Assembly: GCF_003651185.1 (NCBI RefSeq) | Contig: NZ_RCDC01000006.1 | Location: 62,001-126,000 of the forward strand | Source: Stenotrophomonas rhizophila | GTDB taxonomy: Bacteria > Pseudomonadota > Gammaproteobacteria > Xanthomonadales > Xanthomonadaceae | DNA: 64,000 bases | Reading direction: 5' to 3' | Part shown: positions 1-6,768 of the stretch, in pieces | How the letters are laid out: each line of letters starts with the position of its first letter | Numbering within the stretch: position 1 is the stretch's first letter | The notes under the pieces: generated by a model | The model's input: the letters and a program-made list of their open reading frames with translations, nothing else | Database searches by the model: none | What the model was told of the DNA's origin: nothing | Translations under genes and position numbers: made by a program

Positions 1-292
1 GCTGGTGCGCCACGCGCTCCACGGTGAGCGGCGGTAGCGGGCCGGCCTTCTGCCGCTTCGCGGCCCGGGCGGTCAGGTTGTGCGGCATGGAGGCGTCATG
101 CAGTTCGCTGACCCCCAACGCACTGAGCCAGACCGGTGCGGTGATCACCGCCAGGCTCACCACCGAGGTGGTGAGGACGCTGCTGGTGACCGGCGAGGCA
201 TTGCTGAGGTTCTGGGCGCTGACCGGCAGGCTGGTCGCGAGCAAGGCCAGCGCCAGCAGTGGCGCAACGGCAGGACGGGATATCCGGTTCAT
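1..292 (-). CDS. Secreted hypothetical protein, partial (paralogue of the next gene)
   Basis: The 3' part lies outside the window; about 97 N-terminal residues are visible. The ATG at 292 is preceded by GGAG eight bases upstream. The protein opens with a signal peptide (MNRISRP..., hydrophobic core, cleavage after VSAQ) and then a second hydrophobic stretch (SSVLTTSVVSLAVITAPVWL). It closely resembles the complete gene at 327-848, including the KAGPLPPLTVE block, so the two are tandem duplicates separated by about 35 bases. Function is unknown. It is probably periplasmic or membrane-anchored. Confidence 0.75.
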   Translation of the reverse strand, partial: MNRISRPAVAPLLALALLATSLPVSAQNLSNASPVTSSVLTTSVVSLAVITAPVWLSALGVSELHDASMPHNLTARAAKRQKAGPLPPLTVERVAHQ

Positions 293-326
293 TCAATAGC
301 TCCGCGAGACGGTGGACAGCAAGGGG

Positions 327-848
327 TTACCAACGTGCACTCGGCTGCGCCGCCGCCGCATCGATGGGCAGGAAGGCCAAGGCCGTGCCTTCGGCCGTGG
401 TCACGGTCCAGCCGGCGCCGCCCTGGGTGGGCGTCAGCGCCAGTACGTCGCCCACCGCCACCGCGGCTGCCGGGTTGTCCTCGCGCGCGGGCCAGGCAAT
501 CACGGCCAGGTCGTCCGGTGCCTGCGGATTCTGCAGGGCCATCTCGATGCCGCCTTCTGGCGTGTGCTCCACCTTCTCCACGGTGAGCGGCGGCAGCGGC
601 CCGGCTTTGCCACGTGCGTCCTTGGCCGCGCGGCTGCGTCGGGCCGAAGCGTCGCTGGCCTTGCTCAGGCCGGCCGAGACCAGCCACACCGGTGCGGTCA
701 CCACCACCACGCTCACCACCGAGGTGACGATGACGCTGCTGGTCACCGGGTGATTGATGCCCACCACCTGCGCGGGCGCGGGCAGGCTGGCCGCGCACAC
801 GGCAATGGCCAGCAGCGGTGCAACGACTCTGCGCGAAACACGTGTCAT
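327..848 (-). CDS. Secreted hypothetical protein
   Basis: A 173-residue protein with an N-terminal signal peptide (MTRVSRR, then a hydrophobic core ending near PAPAQ) and a second valine-rich hydrophobic segment at about residues 35-57. A short C-terminal domain (about 75-170) follows. AAGGA precedes the ATG at a good distance. It is a tandem paralogue of the truncated gene to its left. The DUF2145 gene upstream on the same strand ends about 70 bases away, so the three may be co-transcribed. No enzymatic motif is visible and I do not recognise the family. Confidence 0.7.
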   Translation of the reverse strand: MTRVSRRVVAPLLAIAVCAASLPAPAQVVGINHPVTSSVIVTSVVSVVVVTAPVWLVSAGLSKASDASARRSRAAKDARGKAGPLPPLTVEKVEHTPEGGIEMALQNPQAPDDLAVIAWPAREDNPAAAVAVGDVLALTPTQGGAGWTVTTAEGTALAFLPIDAAAAQPSARW

Positions 849-915
849 CGAAGATCCTTCTGATGTCTCAACTTGGGTCCGCAGTATGCCCGCTGGCGGG
901 CTGCCCGCTGCTGAC

Positions 916-1779
916 TCACGGTTTGGGGGCGGTAATGCCTTTCACCGGTACATGCGGCACGGCCAGCTCCTGCTGCAGGCTGCTGCGCAGTTGCAGGAAA
1001 TCAAAGATCGATTCCACCGTCACCACCGAGTAATTGCCGGAAATGCGCTCGCTGGCCGGGTGGTCGGTAACGGCCGCATTGGGCACGAAGAAGCGCGCGC
1101 CGAGCCGCTTGGCCACGCCGATGTGCAGCGTGCTGGGCGTATACATGTGCCGCTGCAGCCATTGCTGCGCCTGGGTGCGGTTGACAATCAGGGTGCGCTC
1201 TTCCACCTGCGCCATCGCCGCGCCCAGTACTTCCAGGATCCACTGGTTGGAATTCTGGTACTCGGTGCGGAACGGATACGCCACCACGCTGTAGCGCGCT
1301 TCATGCAGCGCCTTGGCCTGGATCGCCGGCTGGGTGAGCATCGCCTTGAGTGCATCGCGCAGCGCAGGCGTCGGCACGCCGATGCGCAGGTCGGTATGGC
1401 TGGAGGTCTCGCCGATGAAGGTGGCGACCCCTTCGCGGAACAGGTGCGACTCAGCGGTCTTGCACGGATTGAGCAGGTGCACCGCGCGCCACTGCCCATC
1501 GTCTTCGCGCAGCAGGAAGGCCAGATGGCTGTGGCGGAGGCCGTACTTGCTCAGGTCCTGGCCACCGCGGGCGATCAGCACCACGTCCACGCCATCGAGT
1601 GCATCCAATGCGTCGGTGGTGGCCAGGGCCACATCGAACATGGAGGCCAACGCAGCCGGTGTGGGATAGCGTTCGGTGCACTGCGGTTCGGCGTGTGCGG
1701 TCAGCGCAGCGCCCAGCAATACACCACACAGCAGAACGGGGTGCAGGCGCTTGATCAGTGCAGCGAAGGGTACATCCAT
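916..1779 (-). CDS. DUF2145 family secreted protein
   Basis: A 287-residue protein with a signal peptide (residues 1-30, cleavage around TAHAEP). The mature part carries the features I associate with DUF2145: a cysteine near the new N-terminus and the GGQDLSKYGLRHSHLAF block at about residues 72-88, then NPCKTAESHLFREG. The family is secreted or periplasmic and has no known activity; the conserved His and Cys suggest an enzyme-like fold, which is inference. It is the first of a possible three-gene set with the two small secreted proteins downstream. A GGAG lies 11 bases before the ATG, slightly far. Confidence 0.8.
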   Translation of the reverse strand: MDVPFAALIKRLHPVLLCGVLLGAALTAHAEPQCTERYPTPAALASMFDVALATTDALDALDGVDVVLIARGGQDLSKYGLRHSHLAFLLREDDGQWRAVHLLNPCKTAESHLFREGVATFIGETSSHTDLRIGVPTPALRDALKAMLTQPAIQAKALHEARYSVVAYPFRTEYQNSNQWILEVLGAAMAQVEERTLIVNRTQAQQWLQRHMYTPSTLHIGVAKRLGARFFVPNAAVTDHPASERISGNYSVVTVESIFDFLQLRSSLQQELAVPHVPVKGITAPKP

Positions 1780-1836
1780 GTCACACAGTCTCCGGCGGCA
1801 CCGGCCGCGGCCGCATCATAACGCTGTGCGATGCCG

Positions 1837-2808
1837 TCAGGCCTGAATCTCCAACCGCGCGCGTACGTCCTCGGCAACGCGCGTGGTCTCGCGCAGCGGC
1901 TCGATGCGGCCCTGCGTCTGCCAGTCCAGCCAGCGCGCCTGCAACCGGCCACGGTCGCGCAGCGCGTGCTGGAAGTGCGCCAGCCGTCCCTGCGCCTGGT
2001 CGGCCAGGGCCACGGCGACCGGCATGCGCGTGGCGCACGCTTCAGAGAGCAGGTTCACCGAATCCGGCGAGACCACCACGCGGTTGGCCCAGCCGAGCAG
2101 CCCGGCATACGGGTTCACGCCGTCGCCGCCATCGCCCCAGATCACATTCGGCACATCGGCAAACGCACTGCGCAGCGCCCCGACCAGGGCCGGTGGGGTA
2201 CGTCGCGAGGTCGTGGCCAGCAGGCTGCCGCCTTCCTCGCGCAGCTGGGAGGCGAGCTGTTGGAACACCTGCACCATGTCCGGCTCATGCCACGGGGCAT
2301 GCGGGGTAGGGCCACCGACCAGCAGCGCGGTGCGCGGGCCAGGCAGGGCGCTGAATGCTGCAAAGGCGGCACGGCCGCAGGCCAGCCAGTCATCGTTGAC
2401 CGGATTCAGGCTGCCGAGCAGAGTGAGCACGTTGCTGCCGCGCAGCCGGTCATGCTCAGGCACCACCAGCAGGTCCCAGTGGCGCGGGCTGAGGCGGGGG
2501 TCGAGGATCTGGACGACCTTGGTGCCACGGCGGCGCAGTTCGCGCAGCGCACCGGCCGCCTGGCGGCCACAACCGACGGCCAGCTCAGGGGCGTCGGTGG
2601 CCAGGGCTGCGAAAGCGTCACCGTAGCCCTTGGCGGCACCGGGCAGCCACCGCGGGGCCAGCCAGCGCCAGGGCGCGCGCGGGGTGAGCACCAGCGGACG
2701 ATGCGCCCCCAGCTTCAATGCCGTGGCCAGGGCCACCGCCTGCCGCACATTGCCGGCACGGCCGTCAGTGATCGTCCAGGGCGGACTCCATCGTTTCACG
2801 TATGGCAT
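1837..2808 (-). CDS. ELM1/GtrOC1-like family protein (COG3660)
   Basis: A 323-residue cytosolic protein of the bacterial ELM1 family, often labelled mitochondrial fission ELM1. Diagnostic pieces are the N-terminal WTITDGRAGNVRQA, the mid LLVGGPTPHAPW, and VVVSPDSVNLLSEACATRMPV near residue 240. These resemble a GT-B glycosyltransferase fold with a C-terminal nucleotide-sugar site. The bacterial role is not established; a role in cell-surface glycan synthesis is inference. It is divergent from the nitroreductase at 2938. No strong ribosome binding site precedes the ATG at 2808. Confidence 0.8.
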   Translation of the reverse strand: MPYVKRWSPPWTITDGRAGNVRQAVALATALKLGAHRPLVLTPRAPWRWLAPRWLPGAAKGYGDAFAALATDAPELAVGCGRQAAGALRELRRRGTKVVQILDPRLSPRHWDLLVVPEHDRLRGSNVLTLLGSLNPVNDDWLACGRAAFAAFSALPGPRTALLVGGPTPHAPWHEPDMVQVFQQLASQLREEGGSLLATTSRRTPPALVGALRSAFADVPNVIWGDGGDGVNPYAGLLGWANRVVVSPDSVNLLSEACATRMPVAVALADQAQGRLAHFQHALRDRGRLQARWLDWQTQGRIEPLRETTRVAEDVRARLEIQA

Positions 2809-2937
2809 TAATTCGTTTCAGTCAGGCTGGGTGTTGCAACTGTCGCGACACTCTACACTGCCAGCCTTCGCCGATCGCGCGGTCGCCCTGCCACGGTAGC
2901 CGATGCGCGAACGATTCCCCTTGTTTCCGGAGGCTTC

Positions 2938-3528
2938 ATGTCCCACGTCCTTGACGATGCTGCGCTCGATCAGTTGTTCCGTACCGCCCGCACCCAGAAC
3001 GCCTTCCTTGATAAGCCGGTCGACGACAGCCAGCTGAAGGCGCTGTACGAGCTGCTGAAGTGGGGCCCGACCGCCGCCAACGGCAGCCCGGCGCGCTTCG
3101 TGTTCGTGAAATCCCCGGAAGCCAAGGCCAAGCTCGCCCCGGCCCTGTCCGAAGGCAACCACGACAAGACCCTGGCCGCCCCGGTCACGGTGATCGTCGC
3201 CTTCGACGAAGACTTCCACGAGAAGCTGCCGTTCCTGTTCCCGCACACCGATGCCAAGGCGTGGTTCGACGGCCCGCGTGAAGGCCGCACCGAAGGCGCG
3301 TTCCGCAATGGCAGCCTGCAGGGCGCCTACCTGATCCTGGCCGCCCGCGCGCTGGGTCTGGATGCCGGCCCGATGTCCGGCTTCGACAACGCCAAGGTCG
3401 ACGAAGCCTTCTTCAAGGGCACCGCGATCAAGTCGAATTTCCTCGTCAACCTGGGGTACGGTGACGCCTCGGGCCTGTTCCCGCGGCTGCCTCGCCTGTC
3501 CTTCGACGAAGCCGCCCGCATCGCATAA
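2938..3528 (+). CDS. Nitroreductase family protein, RutE/HadB-like (malonic semialdehyde reductase)
   Basis: A 196-residue flavoprotein of the nitroreductase fold. The N-terminal [36 protein letters not shown] and C-terminal [19 protein letters not shown] match the RutE/HadB subgroup, which uses FMN and NAD(P)H to reduce malonic semialdehyde to 3-hydroxypropionate in pyrimidine breakdown. No other rut genes are nearby, so the substrate here is not proven. A clear GGAGG precedes the ATG. It is cytosolic and of normal length for the family. Confidence 0.85.
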   Translation: MSHVLDDAALDQLFRTARTQNAFLDKPVDDSQLKALYELLKWGPTAANGSPARFVFVKSPEAKAKLAPALSEGNHDKTLAAPVTVIVAFDEDFHEKLPFLFPHTDAKAWFDGPREGRTEGAFRNGSLQGAYLILAARALGLDAGPMSGFDNAKVDEAFFKGTAIKSNFLVNLGYGDASGLFPRLPRLSFDEAARIA

Positions 3529-3613
3529 GCGTTACCGCCGGATCGTGGCCCGTCCGTGCGGATGGGCTGCATGAATTTTTTTCTTTTCCCTTCGATTACG
3601 AGAGAGACCTGAC

Positions 3614-4315
3614 ATGACCGTGACCCGCAAACTGCTGCTGCCGCTCGCCCTGACCCTGGCCATCGCCGCCTGCTCCAAGCCGGCCGACGAAGCCGCTGCC
3701 CCGGCTGCTGACGCGCCGGCCGCCACCGAAACCGCCGCCCCGGCTGCGGACGCCGCGGCTGCCGCCCCGGCCGCCGAGGCCATCCAGATCGCCTCGGGCA
3801 CCTACAAGCTCGACCCGACCCACACCGACGTGCTGGTCCAGTGGAGCCACTTCGGCTTCTCGCACCCGACCGCGCATTTCGGCAGCGCCGAAGGCACCCT
3901 GGTGTATGACGCCGCTGACGTGACCAAGTCCACCGTGGAAGTGAAGCTGCCGCTGACCGGCCTGAACAGCTTCACCGCCAAGTTCGACGAGCACCTGAAG
4001 AGCGCCGATTTCTTCGACGCCGCCAAGTTCCCGGCCGCCACCTTCAAGAGCACCAAGGTTGAGGCCAACGGCACCAACAAGCTGACCGTGACCGGCGATC
4101 TGACCATCAAGGACATCACCAAGCCGGTGACCCTGGATGTCACCATCAATGGCGGCGGCGAGCACCCGATGGCCAAGGTGCCGGCGGCGGGCTTCGATGC
4201 CACCACCACCATCAAGCGCAGCGACTTCGGCGTCGGCGCGTACGCCCCGAACGTCAGCGATGAAGTGAACATCCGCATCACCACCGAGGCCACTGGCGAG
4301 AAGCCGGCTGCCTGA
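3614..4315 (+). CDS. YceI family lipoprotein
   Basis: A 233-residue protein with a lipoprotein signal (LALTLAIAAC, Cys20 lipidated), an Ala/Pro-rich linker at about 22-57, and a YceI domain from SGTYKLDPTHTDVLVQWSHFGFSHPTAHF to the end. YceI is a lipocalin-like beta-barrel that binds polyisoprenoid lipids in the periplasm. The tail motif RSDFGVGAYAPNVSDEVNI is typical. A strong terminator follows directly, so it is probably monocistronic. The lipid anchor plus low-complexity linker is an elaboration over the simple secreted form. Confidence 0.9.
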   Translation: MTVTRKLLLPLALTLAIAACSKPADEAAAPAADAPAATETAAPAADAAAAAPAAEAIQIASGTYKLDPTHTDVLVQWSHFGFSHPTAHFGSAEGTLVYDAADVTKSTVEVKLPLTGLNSFTAKFDEHLKSADFFDAAKFPAATFKSTKVEANGTNKLTVTGDLTIKDITKPVTLDVTINGGGEHPMAKVPAAGFDATTTIKRSDFGVGAYAPNVSDEVNIRITTEATGEKPAA

Positions 4316-4342
4316 GTTTCTCCTCACTCGTCGTGAGAAGGC

Positions 4343-4372
4343 AGAAAGCCCGCCAATTGGCGGGCTTTCTTT
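4343..4372 (+). terminator. Rho-independent terminator of yceI-like gene
   Basis: Perfect 12-bp inverted repeat (AGAAAGCCCGCC, loop AATT, GGCGGGCTTTCT) beginning 28 bases after the stop codon of the YceI gene and followed by a short T-rich stretch. The A-rich left arm also gives a possible T-tract on the other strand, so it may terminate both directions. Confidence 0.85.
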
Positions 4373-4381
4373 ATAGGGCGA

Positions 4382-4404
4382 GCCGGCCAGCGGCCGGCAC
4401 TACC
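4382..4404 (-). repeat. SMAG-type REP palindrome
   Basis: GCCGGCC-AGC-GGCCGGC followed by ACTACC. Read on the minus strand it is GGTAGTGCCGGCCGCTGGCC..., that is, a GTAG tetranucleotide next to an imperfectly symmetrical GC-rich hairpin. This is the layout described for SMAG REP elements of Stenotrophomonas maltophilia. It sits between convergent genes, the usual location. It is the best genus marker in the window, and the RAYT gene at 40395 is the kind of enzyme thought to spread such repeats. Confidence 0.75.
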
Positions 4405-4412
4405 GTACCTGA

Positions 4413-4850
4413 TCAACCCGCCGCCACCTGCGCGCTCACCTTGCCCAGCCACAGCGTGGTGAAATCGGTCGGCGTGCGCCGTGCCGGCGCGGTCAAGCCG
4501 CTCTCACGCAGGAACGCATGGGTGGCCTGCGCGAACGCCTGGCGGGCCAGCAGCGCGGCCTGCTTCACCGAGGCCTGCTGCTTGCGCAGCTGCACGATCT
4601 GCAGGCTCGGCTTACCGGGCATCGCGTACTTCTGGTAACGGCGCAGGTCATCGGCGACCAGGTCGATATCGATGTTCGCCTGCACCAGCGCCGCCTGCGC
4701 GCGGGCCAGCGGCACCAGGGCGGTGCGCAGCGGGGCGATGTTCTCGCCCACGGAAGGCGCCAGCGCCGCCAGGGCGGCATCCAGCGCGGGATCGGCCCGC
4801 TCGGCGCGGTCGATCAGATCGGTCAGTGCCGAAAGAGGAGAGACTTGCAT
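4413..4850 (-). CDS. Hypothetical protein
   Basis: A small, mainly helical, alanine-rich protein of 145 residues from the ATG at 4850 (an in-frame ATG at 4883 would add 11 residues). Neither start has a convincing ribosome binding site. It contains runs such as LARAQAALVQANIDIDLVADDLRRYQKYAMPGKPSLQ and no cysteines, signal peptide or membrane span. It lies about 60 bases after the siderophore-interacting protein on the same strand and may be the last gene of the PadR operon. Family not recognised. Confidence 0.6.
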   Translation of the reverse strand: MQVSPLSALTDLIDRAERADPALDAALAALAPSVGENIAPLRTALVPLARAQAALVQANIDIDLVADDLRRYQKYAMPGKPSLQIVQLRKQQASVKQAALLARQAFAQATHAFLRESGLTAPARRTPTDFTTLWLGKVSAQVAAG

Positions 4851-4907
4851 GAAAGGCACCGGCACAAAACGCGATTGTCGCATTCGCGGCCGGTGCCCGT
4901 CGCGGGC

Positions 4908-5705
4908 TCAGTCGTCGTGGTGCTCGCTGCCGTGGGCCTTCCAGTAGCCGGTCGAGCGGATCCAGTCCTTGGGCACACCCAGGTGACCCTCGATGTACTT
5001 GCGCATCATCCGGGCCCGGCGCGATTCGGCCGCGATCCAGTAGAAGGTGTCGCCGTCCGGTTCCTCGAAATCGGTCAGCACGTCCTCCAGCAGGGTGCTG
5101 CTGGCGGCGTCGAAGCCGTTGCGCTCCAGCCACGAGATGCGGATGCGGTCGTCCTCCGGCAGTTCCTGGCGGTCGCCGGATTCGGGGATCTCGATGTAAA
5201 CATCGGCATTCGCGCCGTCCGGCAGCGTCTCCAGCCAGCGGCCGATCGCCGGCAGCGCGGTTTCATCGCCGATCAGCACGTAGGTATCGAAGTCATCGGC
5301 GGTCATGTGCGAGCCACGCGGTCCGCCCACGGCGATCGCATCGCCCGGCTGCGCGTTGGCGGCCCAGGTCGAGGCCAGGCCGTCACCGTGCATGACGAAA
5401 TCCAGCGCCAGCTCGTGGGTCTCCAGATCCCACCAGCGCGGGGTGTAATCGCGCGAGGGGGAGGGCGTCTCCCCGTCCGGGTAGCGCGGGCCTTCCGGGG
5501 TCATCGTCGGGACCACGAACTGGCCCTCGGCGTTGGGGAAGAACAGCTTGACGTGGTCATCCGGCGAGGGCGAATCGAAGCCTTCCAGCGCCTCGCCCCC
5601 GACGATCACCCGGCGCATGCACGGGCTGATCTCTTCGGTGCGCAGCACCTGCAGCGGGCGGAACTTCACGGTATGACGGAGCAGTCGGTTTTCATGCAGA
5701 GCCAT
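4908..5705 (-). CDS. Siderophore-interacting protein (SIP family ferric reductase)
   Basis: A 265-residue cytosolic flavoprotein with an N-terminal FAD-binding beta-barrel (the SRDYTPRWW segment at about residues 83-91 carries the R-x-Y-T motif that contacts flavin) and a C-terminal SIP nucleotide-binding domain (TYVLIGDETALPAIGRWLE; YWIAAESRRARMMRKY). Family members such as ViuB and YqjH reduce ferric siderophores to release iron. It follows a PadR gene by about 90 bases on the same strand. In E. coli the PadR-type YqjI represses yqjH, so the pairing suggests metal-linked control here too; that step is inference. Confidence 0.9.
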   Translation of the reverse strand: MALHENRLLRHTVKFRPLQVLRTEEISPCMRRVIVGGEALEGFDSPSPDDHVKLFFPNAEGQFVVPTMTPEGPRYPDGETPSPSRDYTPRWWDLETHELALDFVMHGDGLASTWAANAQPGDAIAVGGPRGSHMTADDFDTYVLIGDETALPAIGRWLETLPDGANADVYIEIPESGDRQELPEDDRIRISWLERNGFDAASSTLLEDVLTDFEEPDGDTFYWIAAESRRARMMRKYIEGHLGVPKDWIRSTGYWKAHGSEHHDD

Positions 5706-5795
5706 GGGAATACCTGGATCAGTGCCGCAGCGCGGCGTTGAGAGAGAAGGACCTGGCGGGCGGTGGCTGGCTGGGTCTGAAAGGAAGAAGGGAGG

Positions 5796-6299
5796 TCAGC
5801 GGCCCTGCGCACGGATCCGCGCGGCGGCCTCGCGCAGCGCCTCGGCGACGGCCGCGGCGTTGTCGTCCTGCCAGCGGCCGTGGCACAGGCCCAGCGCGTG
5901 CTTGAGCTCGCGCAACGCATCGCGCACGGGTGGCGGCAGGTTGGCCTTGGTGATCGTGCGCGCGCTGTCGCGCACCCGGTGCACCGCGGCATCGACCTCG
6001 TCGCGCTGTGCCTCCAGCTCGGCCTGGCCCAGCGCGCTGAGCGCGTAACGCTTGCGCCCACCGTCCTCGACTGCGCCCACCCAGCCAGCCGCCTCGAACT
6101 GCGCCAGCACCGGGTAGATCGAGCCGGCGCTGGGCGTGTAGACCCGCACGAACATGTCACTGATCAGCTGGATCAGCTCATAGCCGTGGCGCGGCTGGTC
6201 GGCGAGCAGGGACAGCACCAGCAGGCGCAGGTCGCCACGGCTGAGGGGCCGGGCGGTCAGCGGCCGGGCAGGGCGGTCGAGGTCGCGCGGAGAGGTCAT
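5796..6299 (-). CDS. PadR family transcriptional regulator (YqjI-like)
   Basis: A 167-residue protein with a PadR winged helix-turn-helix (GDLRLLVLSLLADQPRHGYELIQLISDMF, then TPSAGSIYPVLAQFEAAGWV and GGRKRYALSALG, about residues 20-92) and a helical C-terminal dimerisation region. Its start codon overlaps one of two identical palindromes upstream, so it very probably represses itself and the siderophore-interacting gene downstream. E. coli YqjI, the closest known logic, senses nickel through a His-rich extension. That extension is absent here, so the effector may differ. Confidence 0.88.
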   Translation of the reverse strand: MTSPRDLDRPARPLTARPLSRGDLRLLVLSLLADQPRHGYELIQLISDMFVRVYTPSAGSIYPVLAQFEAAGWVGAVEDGGRKRYALSALGQAELEAQRDEVDAAVHRVRDSARTITKANLPPPVRDALRELKHALGLCHGRWQDDNAAAVAEALREAAARIRAQGR

Positions 6300-6313
6300 T
6301 TCGATATATCGAA
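6300..6313. promoter_or_regulatory. PadR operator, copy 1
   Basis: Perfect palindrome TTCGATATATCGAA directly abutting the ATG of the padR gene (6297-6299). It shares the 10-base core CGATATATCG with copy 2, with 25 bases between centres. ATAT-centred dyads are typical of PadR-type sites. Binding here would block translation initiation and transcription together. Confidence 0.7.
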
Positions 6314-6324
6314 TGCAGTGGCGG

Positions 6325-6338
6325 AACGATATATCGAA
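6325..6338. promoter_or_regulatory. PadR operator, copy 2
   Basis: AACGATATATCGAA, with core CGATATATCG identical to copy 1 and an outer mismatch at one base. The 25-base centre spacing puts the two sites about 2.4 helical turns apart. They are presumably bound by two PadR dimers over the padR promoter. Confidence 0.65.
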
Positions 6339-6768
6339 AACTCCGGTTCGGCCAGCATCTGCGCGCGCATGGCAGGGATGCGTTCAGGTCTATTTCTCCT
6401 GTGACGGTGCGTGCTTGTGGTGGAACACTGCACCCGGTTGCCGCCTCCCAAGAGCACCGATGATCCACGCCGATGGGCGCTCCAACGCCGTCGCTTCGCG
6501 CACGTTCCGCGCCAATCGCCTGCGCCGCAGCGGCTGCGCTGTCCATCGGTGTCCTGCTGACGCGCCGGTGTCATCGCCACCGGGCAGGCTGAAATGCAGC
6601 GTGGAACCTTCCGGCGCGGCCCTCGCGCTGTCGCCTGCTGTCCTTCCGGACACGCCGGGATGGTTCCATACGCAACCGTAGCGAAGTAAGCAAACCCCTT
6701 GGTGCGCTACACTTTGCGGCTAGAAATCTAAAACAGTCGCGCGCGTGCGTGCGGTCATGGGAGCGCAA
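6339..6768. other. Intergenic region upstream of aceE
   Basis: About 430 bases between the divergent padR and aceE genes. No convincing open frame is present. A weak sigma70-like pair, TTGGTG (6699-6704) and TAGAAA (6721-6726) with a 16-base spacer, lies just upstream of aceE, but I would not rely on it. The length leaves room for an aceE leader with regulatory sites that cannot be identified by eye. Confidence 0.4.
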
